Assembly (NCBI GenBank): GCA_963738445.1
Contig: CAVTWS010000023.1
Coordinates: 186,001-250,000, forward strand
DNA from: CAVTWS01 sp963738445
Lineage (GTDB): Bacteria; Actinomycetota; Acidimicrobiia; Acidimicrobiales; SHLQ01
Length of the DNA stretch: 64,000 bases
Direction of reading: 5' to 3'
Shown: piece by piece, positions 1 through 8,028 of the stretch
How positions within the stretch are numbered: the first letter of the stretch is position 1
How the letters are laid out: the number at the start of each line of letters is the position of its first letter
The notes under the pieces: generated by a model
What the model was told of the DNA's origin: nothing
Seen by the model: only the letters and a program-made list of their open reading frames with translations
Database searches by the model: none
Program-made: the position numbers and the translations under genes

Positions 1-287
1 AGGCACGATTCGAACCCTCGCAACGCGTTCAGCACCGATGTGTCGATCGGATCCACCGGCGGCGGCGCAGGCGTGGAGGCCGCCGACGGCGGCGCAGGCG
101 TGGAGCTCGTCGGAGTGCCGGGGCCCGAGGCGAACTCGGCCGGCGGCCCTGCGGGTGCTGCGCTGCACGCCGCCGCGAGCACCAACACCGCGCCGGTCGC
201 GGCGACGAACCGTCCGCCCCAACGACGTGCCGGTCGGGTCGTGCGGAGGAGGCGCGGGGCGTCATTCACGTCGTGGCCTCCGCTCAT
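1..287 (-). CDS. Partial lipoprotein; C-terminal part lies outside the window
   Basis: On the minus strand an open frame starts at an ATG at 287 and runs without a stop off the left edge (95 codons). The N-terminus has an arginine-rich segment (RPARRWGGR), a hydrophobic core and a lipobox LAAA-C with the cysteine at about residue 41, as expected of a lipoprotein exported and lipidated at the membrane. A Pro/Ser/Thr/Ala-rich linker follows, with STPAPP present twice (27-bp DNA repeat). The conserved domain would lie outside the window, so no function can be given. GGAG lies 7 bases before the ATG; a GTG at 269 with GGAGG at 278-282 is an alternative start. It points away from the gene at 466. 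Confidence 0.6.
   Translation of the reverse strand, partial: MSGGHDVNDAPRLLRTTRPARRWGGRFVAATGAVLVLAAACSAAPAGPPAEFASGPGTPTSSTPAPPSAASTPAPPPVDPIDTSVLNALRGFESC
61..105. repeat. 18-bp direct repeat, period 27, in the lipoprotein linker
   Basis: An identical 18-bp unit occurs at 61-78 and 88-105. It lies inside the low-complexity linker of the edge lipoprotein gene and keeps the reading frame. It is one of a series of short direct repeats near gene ends in this window. Confidence 0.8.
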
Positions 288-392
288 CAGTGGGCTCCGA
301 CGGTTCCCGTGCTGCGGTGTCGCAGCTCACGGAGCCCGGTGTGCTGTGCCCCCCAGGGTACCGCTTGTCAGGGGTCGGGTACCGGACACCGC

Positions 393-398
393 TAGTCT
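393..398 (+). promoter_or_regulatory. Putative -10 box TAGTCT upstream of the SRPBCC gene
   Basis: TAGTCT fits the TANNNT -10 pattern seen before many genes here. It would put a transcript start near 405, about 60 bases before the chosen start at 466. No convincing -35 is visible. Confidence 0.4.
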
Positions 399-465
399 GC
401 GCCGGAAATGGTGCGAGGTCGGGTCGACCCGATTGCACCTGCCGATCCCGATCCCGGTGGAGCCC

Positions 466-912
466 ATGTCCGAAACGGCAACCCAGCGAATCCTGGTCCA
501 CGCCTCACCCGAGCGGTGCCTCGAAGTCGCGCTCGACTTCGAGCGCTATCCCGACTGGGCGAGTGACATCAAGGACTGCCGGATCCTCAGCCGTGATGCA
601 GACGGACGCGGGAACGAGGTCGAGTACCGCGCCGCCGCCATGGGCCGGAGCACCACGTACGTGCTGCGGTACAACCACGGCACCAACCCCTTGCGATTGT
701 CGTGGCGGTTGATGCGAGGGGATCTGATGCGCCAGCTCGACGGCGAGTACGAGTTCGCCGAATCCGACGACGAGCCCGGGTCGACCTCCGTCACGTACTA
801 CCTCGCCGTCGACCTGCAGGTGCCGCTCCCCGGGTTCGTGAAACGACGCGCCGAGGCCCGGATCATGCACACGGCGCTGCTCGAGCTCAAGGCTCGGGCC
901 GAGGGCGCGTGA
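466..912 (+). CDS. SRPBCC / START-like (polyketide cyclase/dehydrase family) protein
   Basis: 148 aa. It begins METS-like (MSETATQRILVHASPERC) and shows the pattern of small SRPBCC proteins: an N-terminal strand, then FERYPDWASDIKDC, a central beta-sheet, and a long C-terminal helix (VKRRAEARIMHTALLELKAR). The family forms a helix-grip fold with a hydrophobic ligand cavity; the ligand cannot be read from sequence. Upstream codons in the same frame are low-complexity and extend into the divergent lipoprotein gene, so I start at the ATG with GGTGGAG just before it, although the spacer is short. A crotonase remnant follows. Such proteins often sit near acyl-CoA genes in actinobacteria, which fits loosely. 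Confidence 0.8.
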   Translation: MSETATQRILVHASPERCLEVALDFERYPDWASDIKDCRILSRDADGRGNEVEYRAAAMGRSTTYVLRYNHGTNPLRLSWRLMRGDLMRQLDGEYEFAESDDEPGSTSVTYYLAVDLQVPLPGFVKRRAEARIMHTALLELKARAEGA

Positions 913-949
913 GGGCAGCCGGGGTCCTGGTGGGTGCGTGGGGTTGGTG

Positions 950-1342
950 ATGACGGAGTACGAGTTCCTCCGGGTGTCCGACTCCGATGACGGTGTGCGC
1001 CTCCTGACCATCGATCGTCCCGAGTCGAAGAACGCGATGAACGCGCCGCTGCGACGGGCGATGTGCGCCGCCTTCCGGCGTTCGTCCTGTGGAGTCTTCG
1101 CACCCCGGTGATCTGCGCGGTCAACGGCGCAGGGCGCGTGAGATGTCCCTGACGCCCGAGGGGAGGATCACACCCTCGCCGGCGCCCTCGGAGCCGAGGC
1201 GGCGTTCAGCGTCGGGCGGTCCTACGACCTCACCGCGTTCACGGCGGCCGGTCGAGCGGTCGCGGCGCGGGGCCGCACGGGCGAGGCGCGGCGCGGGGCC
1301 GGTCCGAATCCTGAGTCGTTCGACCCAGCTCACGTAGAGTGA
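950..1342 (+). pseudogene. Decayed enoyl-CoA hydratase/isomerase (crotonase) remnant
   Basis: Three fragments in different frames match successive parts of a crotonase. 950-1111 reads MTEYEFLRV with VRLLTIDRPESKNAMN, the usual N-terminus. 1093-1152 reads LRTPVICAVNGAG, the conserved core strand near residue 100. 1166-1342 reads DHTLAGALGAEAAF then TAFTAAGRAVAARGR, like the C-terminal helices. Whole blocks are missing between them (the family is about 260 aa), including the oxyanion-hole/active-site region, so this is a real deletion remnant and not only a frameshift. The third piece is the least certain. Beyond this the 913-1416 stretch holds only the leader of the next gene. Confidence 0.65.
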
Positions 1343-1416
1343 GATTTCTCCCGCAATCGCTACACCTAATGCCCTTCTCGTGCCGATGACTGCTTTGAGC
1401 TGTAGGAGGCCCGAGG

Positions 1417-3420
1417 GTGGCAACGCCGGACACGATGAGAGTGACAACGCTGTTTCTTCCCGGGGTGGACGGCCCGGGCGCCCCGATCGATCCCGCGGCC
1501 GTCACGTTGATCGCCGGCCTCGGACCGGTCGGGATCGACGAGCTCCACGAGGCCCTCGATCGTCTCGAGACCATCGACCTCGGGAACGCCGACCTCACCT
1601 TCGGTTCCATCGGCTCCGGATCGACCGGACCAGACGAGTCCCGACAGGGCATCTTGGGCATCACCGGGCCGAGTCGGCGAATCCCGGTGATCCCGGCCCG
1701 GACGCTCGTCGAGCGGCTCGCCACGCCACCCGCTCGCCAAAGCTCGACGTTGGACGCCGCCGTGAGCGTTCTGGAGCGCCGGCTGGCGCAGGCCCGCGCC
1801 GAGCACGACGACGCCTCGTCCGAACTGGCGGCCATCTCGACCGACCTTCGCGCCGAGCGTCAATTCCTCGACTCCTTCGCCTCCGCCACCTACCAGCAGG
1901 CTCGCAACACCCTGACCGAGATCGAGGCCGAGTTGGGGGTCGAGCCCGGGACCGACACCATCGCGGGGCCCGAGGTCATCGAATCCCGGCTCGGCCAAGC
2001 CGCGTCGCAGTTGAACGACCTTCGGCGCCGTCTGGCCCGCTACGCCCCCGCCGCGGTGGCTCGGGTGAGCGAGATGGCCGCCGCCCTACGCGAGGTCCTG
2101 GGTGACGCGCTCCTCCAGTCGACCGATGCACCGGCGCTCGCCGACGAGTTGGTGCGTGCTCAGACGGACATGGTGGCGCTCGAAGCCCGCGTCGCCGGGT
2201 CGGGACTGTCGGCCGACGAGCTGACCGCCGAGCTGGAACGCACCCGCCACCATCTGGCCGAGGTGGAGCGCCAGTCGCGTGGCCCGAAGGTCGACTCGGA
2301 GGACATCGCCGCCCTCGAACGAGCCCACGACGTGGTGCAGGCCGCGGAACAGAAGGCGTCCGGGCGCCTCGCCTCGCCGCGCTCCAAGCGGGCGCTGGAG
2401 GAGGCACGGGGGATCGAGCAGGAGATCCTCGATCGACTCGGCTTCCCGACCTGGTCGGCGTTCATGATGGAGAGCACCAACTACGGTGTCAGCCGGGACG
2501 CGAAGCGCGAGCTCAGCCAGGCGATCATCAGCCGTGATGACGCCGAGCAGGCGTGGTACGAGTTCCAGACCCGGCTGGAGACGGAACCGGATTTCGAGGA
2601 GACCTTCGAGCGACTGGCCCGGACCCACGACCTGGCCGTCGCGCTCGTCGGTCCCGCCGACGATCTGGAGATGAGCCTGCGCTCGCATCGGGTCGACCTC
2701 AATCGGGTCAAGAGCTTCGACGCCGAGACGGCAGCCCAGGACCTGGCCCACGCGCTGAGCGACGTGGGCGTCATCGATGCCGAACGCAGCGTGGATCCCA
2801 TGACGCTGCTGGCCCGGGCCGATGCCTGGCTCGCCGATCTGGCGAGGAGCACGCAGAATCGCCCCGCCCTGGAGCTCGAGCGAGGCCGCGTCGAGCTCGA
2901 GATCCGCAACCTGCAGTCTCTTGCGGTTCGGCAGACCGCCGACGGTGCGGCCGACATCTTGGACGTCCGACTGGGGGATGCCCGTTCGGCTGTCGCTTCC
3001 GCCCGCGGTCGCCTCGACCGTCACCGCGCCGCGGTGCGTCGCATCGCCACCTTGACGCAGAAGTCCGAGGATCTCGCCCTGGCGATCGCCGACCGGGCCG
3101 AGGTCATGGCGTCCGTCGCCGACCTCGTGTCCGTCACCACCATGTCGAGCGCGCGCCAGGCCCCGACGGCCCCGGCGCCGACCCAGGTGCGGACGATGGT
3201 GGCGGAGTTGGCCGGCATCGCGCTGCGTGACCTCGTCAACCAGCCGGTGGTGATCACCGTCGACGACGGCGACGTGCACGGCACCGTTGAGATCTCCAGC
3301 GCCATCGCCGCGTTGGGCGAGGTCACCCAGGTGCTCGTGCTGAGCGACACCAGCGAGATGGTCGAGTGCGTGACCGGCATCGGGGGCACCATGTTCACCG
3401 CCGCCATCGTCGGCATCTGA
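1417..3420 (+). CDS. Coiled-coil protein of unknown function, possibly SMC/SbcC-derived
   Basis: 667 aa; GTG start with AGGAGG at 1404-1409. I do not recognise a named family. An N-terminal globular part of about 105 residues is followed by long heptad-rich helices (roughly residues 110-175, 240-290 and 485-575) separated by a globular insert with LGFPTWSAFMMEST. The last 60 residues hold PVVITVDDGDVHG and TQVLVLSD, which resembles the Walker B/D-loop/H-loop order of SMC or SbcC ATPases in degenerate form; no N-terminal Walker A (GxxxxGK[ST]) is visible. No signal peptide or membrane segment, so cytoplasmic. A structural or DNA-associated role is inference. It is followed 44 bases later by an aminotransferase with its own promoter. 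Confidence 0.75.
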   Translation: MATPDTMRVTTLFLPGVDGPGAPIDPAAVTLIAGLGPVGIDELHEALDRLETIDLGNADLTFGSIGSGSTGPDESRQGILGITGPSRRIPVIPARTLVERLATPPARQSSTLDAAVSVLERRLAQARAEHDDASSELAAISTDLRAERQFLDSFASATYQQARNTLTEIEAELGVEPGTDTIAGPEVIESRLGQAASQLNDLRRRLARYAPAAVARVSEMAAALREVLGDALLQSTDAPALADELVRAQTDMVALEARVAGSGLSADELTAELERTRHHLAEVERQSRGPKVDSEDIAALERAHDVVQAAEQKASGRLASPRSKRALEEARGIEQEILDRLGFPTWSAFMMESTNYGVSRDAKRELSQAIISRDDAEQAWYEFQTRLETEPDFEETFERLARTHDLAVALVGPADDLEMSLRSHRVDLNRVKSFDAETAAQDLAHALSDVGVIDAERSVDPMTLLARADAWLADLARSTQNRPALELERGRVELEIRNLQSLAVRQTADGAADILDVRLGDARSAVASARGRLDRHRAAVRRIATLTQKSEDLALAIADRAEVMASVADLVSVTTMSSARQAPTAPAPTQVRTMVAELAGIALRDLVNQPVVITVDDGDVHGTVEISSAIAALGEVTQVLVLSDTSEMVECVTGIGGTMFTAAIVGI

Positions 3421-3452
3421 GGAAATCGTCGATCGTTGCGAGAGCGCTGCCG

Positions 3453-3458
3453 TAGCCT
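3453..3458 (+). promoter_or_regulatory. -10 box TAGCCT, leaderless start of the aminotransferase
   Basis: TAGCCT is followed by 6 bases and then GTG at 3465, so transcription should begin at or next to the start codon. No Shine-Dalgarno sequence is present, which agrees with a leaderless mRNA. Confidence 0.6.
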
Positions 3459-3464
3459 GCGTTG

Positions 3465-4649
3465 GTGGAATTTCGTCGCATCACCAACTTGCCGCCGTAC
3501 GTCTTCACGATCATCGACAGCTTGAAGGTGGCCGCGCGGCGAGCCGGCGAGGACGTCATCGACCTGGGCTTCGGCAACCCCGACCTGCCCTCACCCGAGA
3601 ACACGGTGACCAAGCTCAGCGAGGCGGCCCACAACTCCCGCAACCACCGGTATTCATCGAGCCGCGGCATCCCGAAGCTTCGCCACGCCATCGCCGATCA
3701 CTACCTCCGCCGCTTCGGAGTCGAGCTCGACCCCGACACCGAGGTCATCAACACGATCGGTGCCAAAGAGGGCCTGTCGCACCTCATGTGGGTGCTGCTC
3801 CAGCCCGGAGACGCCGCGCTCGTCCCGGCACCGTCCTACCCCATCCACCTCTACGCCCCGCTCTTTGCCGGGGCCGAGGTGCGAGAGCTGCCGCTCGGCA
3901 CGGGCGACGACTTCTTCGCCGTGCTCGACGAACGGTTCCGGTACTCCTGGCCCCGGCCGAGGGTCATCGTGCTGTCGTTCCCGCACAACCCGACCACCAC
4001 GTGCGTCGACCTCGAGTTCATGACCCGAGCGGTGGAGTTCGCCCGCGAACACGAGGTCGTCCTCGTCCACGATTTCGCCTACGCAGAGCTCGGCTTCGAC
4101 GGGTACGACCCTCCCTCGATCCTCCAGGTCCCGGGCGCCAAGGACGTGGCGGTCGAGCTCTACTCGATGACCAAGACCTTCTCGATGGCGGGATGGCGGG
4201 TAGCGTTCATGCTCGGAAACAGCGAGGTCATCGCTGCGCTGGCCAAGCTGAAGTCCTACCTCGATTACGGCACCTTCCAACCAATACAGATCGCCGCCAC
4301 GGTCACCCTCAACGAGGAGCCCGACTTTCCGAAGGGCGTCCGGGAGATCTACCAGAGTCGCCGCAACGCGCTGTGCGACGGTCTCGATCGCATCGGGTGG
4401 TCGATCACGAAACCTCGGGGCACCATGTTCGCCTGGGCCCCGATCCCGGAGCCCTACCGTCATCTCGGCTCCGTGGAGTTCGCCTCGAAGCTCGTACGTG
4501 AGGCCAAGGTCGCCGTGTCTCCCGGCGTCGGTTTCGGGCCGGGAGGCGAAGGCCACGTCCGGTTCGCGCTGATCGAGAACGAGCAGCGAATCGGCCAAGC
4601 CATCCGCAACCTTCGGGCCGCGCTTCCCGATCTCGGCGCCGAGTCCTGA
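3465..4649 (+). CDS. alaC: PLP-dependent aminotransferase class I/II (AlaC-like)
   Basis: 394 aa from GTG 3465 (a TTG at 3462 is also possible). It resembles the AlaC/YfdZ group, which interconvert alanine or related 2-amino acids with their 2-oxo acids using pyridoxal phosphate in the cytoplasm. Seen: VIDLGFGNPDLPSP near the N-terminus, SYPIHLYAP, the SFPHNPTTT motif that contacts the substrate carboxylate region, and the PLP-lysine segment SMTKTFSMAGWR. A full-length C-terminal domain ends with GPGGEGHVRFALIENEQRI. The stop overlaps the start of an ACT-domain protein (TGATG), suggesting co-translation and amino-acid feedback control. Substrate preference is inferred only. Confidence 0.85.
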   Translation: MEFRRITNLPPYVFTIIDSLKVAARRAGEDVIDLGFGNPDLPSPENTVTKLSEAAHNSRNHRYSSSRGIPKLRHAIADHYLRRFGVELDPDTEVINTIGAKEGLSHLMWVLLQPGDAALVPAPSYPIHLYAPLFAGAEVRELPLGTGDDFFAVLDERFRYSWPRPRVIVLSFPHNPTTTCVDLEFMTRAVEFAREHEVVLVHDFAYAELGFDGYDPPSILQVPGAKDVAVELYSMTKTFSMAGWRVAFMLGNSEVIAALAKLKSYLDYGTFQPIQIAATVTLNEEPDFPKGVREIYQSRRNALCDGLDRIGWSITKPRGTMFAWAPIPEPYRHLGSVEFASKLVREAKVAVSPGVGFGPGGEGHVRFALIENEQRIGQAIRNLRAALPDLGAES

Positions 4650-5281
4650 TGTCTCGTCACCTACTGCGGGTCTGGCTCCCGGATCGGCCCGGCTCGCTCG
4701 GCGAGTTGGCCGGTTCCATCGGCGACGCCGGCGGCAACGTCGAGGGGGTCGAGATCCTCGAGAGCGGCGCCGGCCGCGCCATCGACGAGCTGCTCGTGTC
4801 CACCGAAGACATCGGACCGGTCGTGGCGGCGTTGGCCCGGGTCGACGGCGTAGATGTCGAGTGGGTGAAGCCGGCCGAGGTCGGCGATGGCGGCCCGGAT
4901 CTCGAGGCACTCGAAGCGGGCGCTCGCCTTCTCGCCGCGACCGACGTGTCGGAGTTGGCGGCTCAGCTGGCGGCGGTCGCCGCCCGGCTGACCCAGGCCT
5001 CCTGGGCGGTCGTGGCCCGGTTGGACCCGGCGGCGCTGGTCGTCCAGGTGGGTGAGGATGTGCCCACCGCGGCGTGGTTGGCGGCCTTCGTCGCCGGCAG
5101 TCGCTACGTCGACGAGAACGGCGCCGGCATCGACGACATGTGCTGGGCCGAGCTCGGCCCCGACGACGTCCTCGCCCTGGGACGACAGGGCCACCAGTTC
5201 CGGACCCGGGAGCTCCGCCGCGTGCATGCGCTCGCCGCGATGGCGAGCTTCCGGCTCGCCCAGCTCCGCGCTCACGCCTGA
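4649..5281 (+). CDS. ACT-domain regulatory protein
   Basis: 210 aa. The first 70 residues form an ACT domain (LLRVWLPDRPGSLGELAGSI, then GGNVEGVEILE and a pair of strands), a fold that binds amino acids. The remainder (about residues 85-210) looks like a degenerate GAF-like alpha/beta domain with the end helix LRRVHALAAMASFRLAQL; no catalytic motif is visible. It starts inside the stop of the aminotransferase gene, so it probably senses the product or a related amino acid for that pathway; this is inference from context. Its 3' end overlaps the convergent glycerol kinase gene by 10 bases. Confidence 0.75.
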   Translation: MSRHLLRVWLPDRPGSLGELAGSIGDAGGNVEGVEILESGAGRAIDELLVSTEDIGPVVAALARVDGVDVEWVKPAEVGDGGPDLEALEAGARLLAATDVSELAAQLAAVAARLTQASWAVVARLDPAALVVQVGEDVPTAAWLAAFVAGSRYVDENGAGIDDMCWAELGPDDVLALGRQGHQFRTRELRRVHALAAMASFRLAQLRAHA

Positions 5282-6783
5282 GGGGCGCCCCCTTCCGGTT
5301 CGGTTCCGGTGAGGGTCGCCCAGTGCCGGGACCGCTCGACGGCGCGGTGCCACCGGGCATGATCGCGGTCGGTAGCGGCGCGGTCGCCCGCCGGGTGAAA
5401 GGTGGAGTCGCCCGACCACAGCTCGGCCAGTTCCCGGGTCGATGACCACACGCCTTCGGCCAACCCGGCGAGATACGCGGCGCCGAGGGCGGTGGTCTCG
5501 GAGAAGCGGGCCCGGGTGACCGGGACCCCCAGGTGGTCGGCCTGGAGTTGGAGCAGCAGATCCATCACGGACGCCCCGCCGTCGACCCGAAGCTCGGCGA
5601 GCGGGACGCCCGACGCTGCCGTCATGGCGTCGACCACGTCGCGTGTCTGCAACACCATCGCATCGACCACCGCTCGGGCGAGCTCGGGTCGGCCCGATCC
5701 CCTTGTCAGGCCGAAGATGGTTCCCCGGGCGTAGGGGTCCCACCACGGGCTGCCCAGGCCGGTGAAGGCGGGCACGAACACCACACCGCCCGAATCGGGG
5801 ACGGAGGCCGCGAGCGGGCCGATCTCGGCGGCGTCGGCGATGATGCCCAAGCCGTCTCGTAACCACTGGATCGCCGCTCCCGTCACGAAGACCGCGCCTT
5901 CGAGCGCGTAGACCGGGCGCTCGTCGCCCAACTTCCAGGCCACCGTGGTGAGCAGACCGTCGACGGGCTCGGGGAGCTCGACGCCTACGTTGGCGAGCAC
6001 GAACGAGCCGGTTCCGTAGGTGTTCTTCGCCATGCCCGGGTCGAAGCAGGCTTGTCCGAAGAGCGACGATTGCTGGTCGCCGACCAGGGCACTGACCGGT
6101 ATTCCCGCGGGGAGGGGCAGCCCGGACGTGGTCACGCCCAACCGGCCGGCCGTGGGGACGATTTCGGGGAGGCAGCGGCGTGGGACCCCGAACAGGTCGA
6201 GCAGCTCGTCGGACCACCAGCCGGTCCGGAGGTCGAACAGCATGGTGCGGCTGGCGTTGCTGGGGTCGGTCACGTGGGCCCGGCCGCCCGTCAGGTTCCA
6301 GGCGATCCAGCTGTCGACCGTGCCCAGGAGGAGGTCGGGTCCGGTGTCCACCATCCCGGGACCGAGGAGCCATTCGAACTTCGTGGCGCTGAAGTACGGG
6401 TCGAGCACCAGCCCGGTGGCGGACCGGACCAAGGGGAGGTGACCGGCATCGGCGAGGGCGGCACACCGGTCGGCCGTCCGGCGGTCCTGCCACACGATGG
6501 CGCGGTGGAGCGGCCGGCCGGTGGTGGCGCTCCACGCCACGACCGTCTCGCGTTGATCGGTGATGCCGATCCCAGCCACGGGTTCGTCGATCTGGGCGAT
6601 GACTTGACCGAGTACGGCCAGCACCGCGTTCCAGATGTCGGTGGCATCGTGTTCGACCCAACCCGGCCGGGGGAAGTGCTGAGGGAACTCCGTGGAAGCG
6701 TGGGCGATCGGCATGCCACGGAGGTCGACCGCCATGGCCCGCACGCCGGTGGTGCCGGCATCGATCGAGATCAGTACCCCCAC
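5272..6783 (-). CDS. glpK: Glycerol kinase (FGGY family)
   Basis: 503 aa from GTG 6783. It phosphorylates glycerol to sn-glycerol 3-phosphate with ATP. Seen: the N-terminal phosphate-binding motif ISIDAGTTGVRAM, the substrate region ITDQRETVVAW and IVWQDRRT, DSWIAWNLTGG, GDQQSSLFGQACFDPGMAKNTYG split by family-typical positions, and the C-terminal FGGY signature with RVDGGASVMDLLLQLQAD. The length matches the family. An open frame continues upstream to 6999 but contains no conserved residues; a TAACCT box 7 bases before this GTG supports a leaderless start here. No glycerol transporter or GlpD lies nearby. Confidence 0.93.
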   Translation of the reverse strand: MGVLISIDAGTTGVRAMAVDLRGMPIAHASTEFPQHFPRPGWVEHDATDIWNAVLAVLGQVIAQIDEPVAGIGITDQRETVVAWSATTGRPLHRAIVWQDRRTADRCAALADAGHLPLVRSATGLVLDPYFSATKFEWLLGPGMVDTGPDLLLGTVDSWIAWNLTGGRAHVTDPSNASRTMLFDLRTGWWSDELLDLFGVPRRCLPEIVPTAGRLGVTTSGLPLPAGIPVSALVGDQQSSLFGQACFDPGMAKNTYGTGSFVLANVGVELPEPVDGLLTTVAWKLGDERPVYALEGAVFVTGAAIQWLRDGLGIIADAAEIGPLAASVPDSGGVVFVPAFTGLGSPWWDPYARGTIFGLTRGSGRPELARAVVDAMVLQTRDVVDAMTAASGVPLAELRVDGGASVMDLLLQLQADHLGVPVTRARFSETTALGAAYLAGLAEGVWSSTRELAELWSGDSTFHPAGDRAATDRDHARWHRAVERSRHWATLTGTEPEGGAPQA

Positions 6784-6790
6784 GTCGGCC

Positions 6791-6796
6791 AGGTTA
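6791..6796 (-). promoter_or_regulatory. -10 box TAACCT, leaderless start of glpK
   Basis: On the minus strand TAACCT is followed by 7 bases and the GTG of glpK. There is no Shine-Dalgarno sequence. It faces away from the pfkA promoter region. Confidence 0.55.
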
Positions 6797-6864
6797 GGCC
6801 CCAACCGGTGACGACGTCCCGTGGTGGGCGACCGATTCGGCCGCGCCGCTTCCCCTGGCTCCCG

Positions 6865-6870
6865 TAGCCT
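6865..6870 (+). promoter_or_regulatory. Putative -10 box TAGCCT of pfkA
   Basis: TAGCCT lies 43 bases before the pfkA ATG, giving a short untranslated leader. The divergent glpK -10 lies about 70 bases away, so the two sugar-phosphate kinases share one control region. Confidence 0.4.
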
Positions 6871-6913
6871 GGGCACGGCCATTTCGGCCATCGATCGAGA
6901 CGTTGGGAAACTC

Positions 6914-7943
6914 ATGCGCCTGGGCGTGCTCACCGGCGGGGGCGATGCCCCCGGACTCAACGCTGTCATCCGGGCCGTGGTCCGGCGGGCGATCCGCACC
7001 TACGGCGACGAAGTCGTCGGTTTCAGCGACGGCTGGCGTGGCGTGCTGCAGGGGGAGCACCGTCCGCTCGACGTCGACGCCTGCCGGGGCATCCTGCCGC
7101 GGGGCGGCACGATCCTCGGCACCTCGCGGATCACGCCGTTCCAGACCGAGACCGGTGTCGCCGAGGCACGCGCGAACCTGGATCGACTCGGCATCGATGC
7201 GGTCGTCGTCATCGGCGGCGAGGGCAGTCTCGAGCGCGGCGCACCAGCTCCACACCATGGGATTCCGTCTCGTCGGCGTGCCCAAGACGATCGACAACGA
7301 CATCGTGGGGACGAACCGCACGTTCGGCTTCGACACCGCGGTCGGAATCGCGACCGAGGCGATCGACCGTCTCCACACGACCGCCGAGGCCCACAACCGG
7401 GTGATGGTGGTGGAGGTCATGGGTCGCCACGCCGGCCACATCGCGGTGTGGTCGGGCATCGCCGGCGGCGCCGCGGTCGTGTTGATCCCCGAAGAACCCT
7501 TCGACATCGACGAGATCGCGAACACCCTGGTGCGACGCCACGCGTCGGGCCGCTGGGCCTCGGTGGTGGTGGTGGCCGAGGGTGCCCAACCCCGGGAAGG
7601 GACCATGCCGGTGGAGCAGTACCGGATCGACGAGTTCGGGCACCGCAAGCTCGGCGGCATCGCCAACCGGATCGCCGACGGCATCGAGGAGCGCACCGGA
7701 TTCGAGACCCGGGTCACCATCCTCGGGCACGTCCAGCGCGGCGGCACCCCGTCGGCGTTCGACCGGGTGCTCGCCACCTGGTTCGGTGTGGCCGCGGTCG
7801 ACGCGATCCATCGCGACGAGTTGGGGAGCATGGTGTCGTACCACTGCGGTCAGGTGGTCACCGTGCCGCTCGCCGAGGCGGCGGGCCGGGTGAAGCCGGT
7901 CTCGCCCGAGCTGTTCGACGTCGCCCGGACGTTCTTCTCCTGA
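6914..7943 (+). CDS. pfkA: 6-phosphofructokinase, frameshifted in this sequence
   Basis: Phosphorylates fructose 6-phosphate to the 1,6-bisphosphate in glycolysis. The first part (MRLGVLTGGGDAPGLNAVIR to VVIGGEGSL) is in one frame; from AGC at 7233 the protein continues one base later with AAHQLHTMGF, VGVPKTIDNDIVGTNRTFGF, MGRHAGHIA and LGHVQRGGTPSAFDR. The span is 3n+1 bases, so one extra base near 7232 explains everything and the repaired protein is 342 aa, normal for the family. GGEG (glycine at the position called 104 in E. coli) points to ATP rather than pyrophosphate as donor; lysine in PKTIDND is typical of actinobacterial group III enzymes. A sequence error is likelier than a broken gene. 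Confidence 0.85.
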
Positions 7944-7988
7944 CCCTCGGTCGGTCGGCTCGGGTCCGGCGCCACCGGTCGACGCCGG

Positions 7989-7994
7989 TAGGCT
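7989..7994 (+). promoter_or_regulatory. Putative -10 box TAGGCT before the TLP18.3-like gene
   Basis: TAGGCT lies about 35 bases before the ATG at 8029, which itself has a GAGAGG Shine-Dalgarno sequence. Confidence 0.35.
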
Positions 7995-8028
7995 CGCTCC
8001 CGCTCGACCGACAGCCCGAGAGGCGGCC

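Noticed and set aside
40..465. Long N-terminal extension of the SRPBCC protein
   Set aside because: It is low complexity, overlaps the divergent lipoprotein gene and has no family counterpart.
2086..3279. A 397-codon minus-strand open frame opposite the coiled-coil gene
   Set aside because: No start signal and no family resemblance; the plus-strand gene has a good ribosome-binding site.
6784..6999. Glycerol kinase start further upstream
   Set aside because: The extra residues are not family-like and would run through the pfkA control region and start; the leaderless -10 supports 6783.
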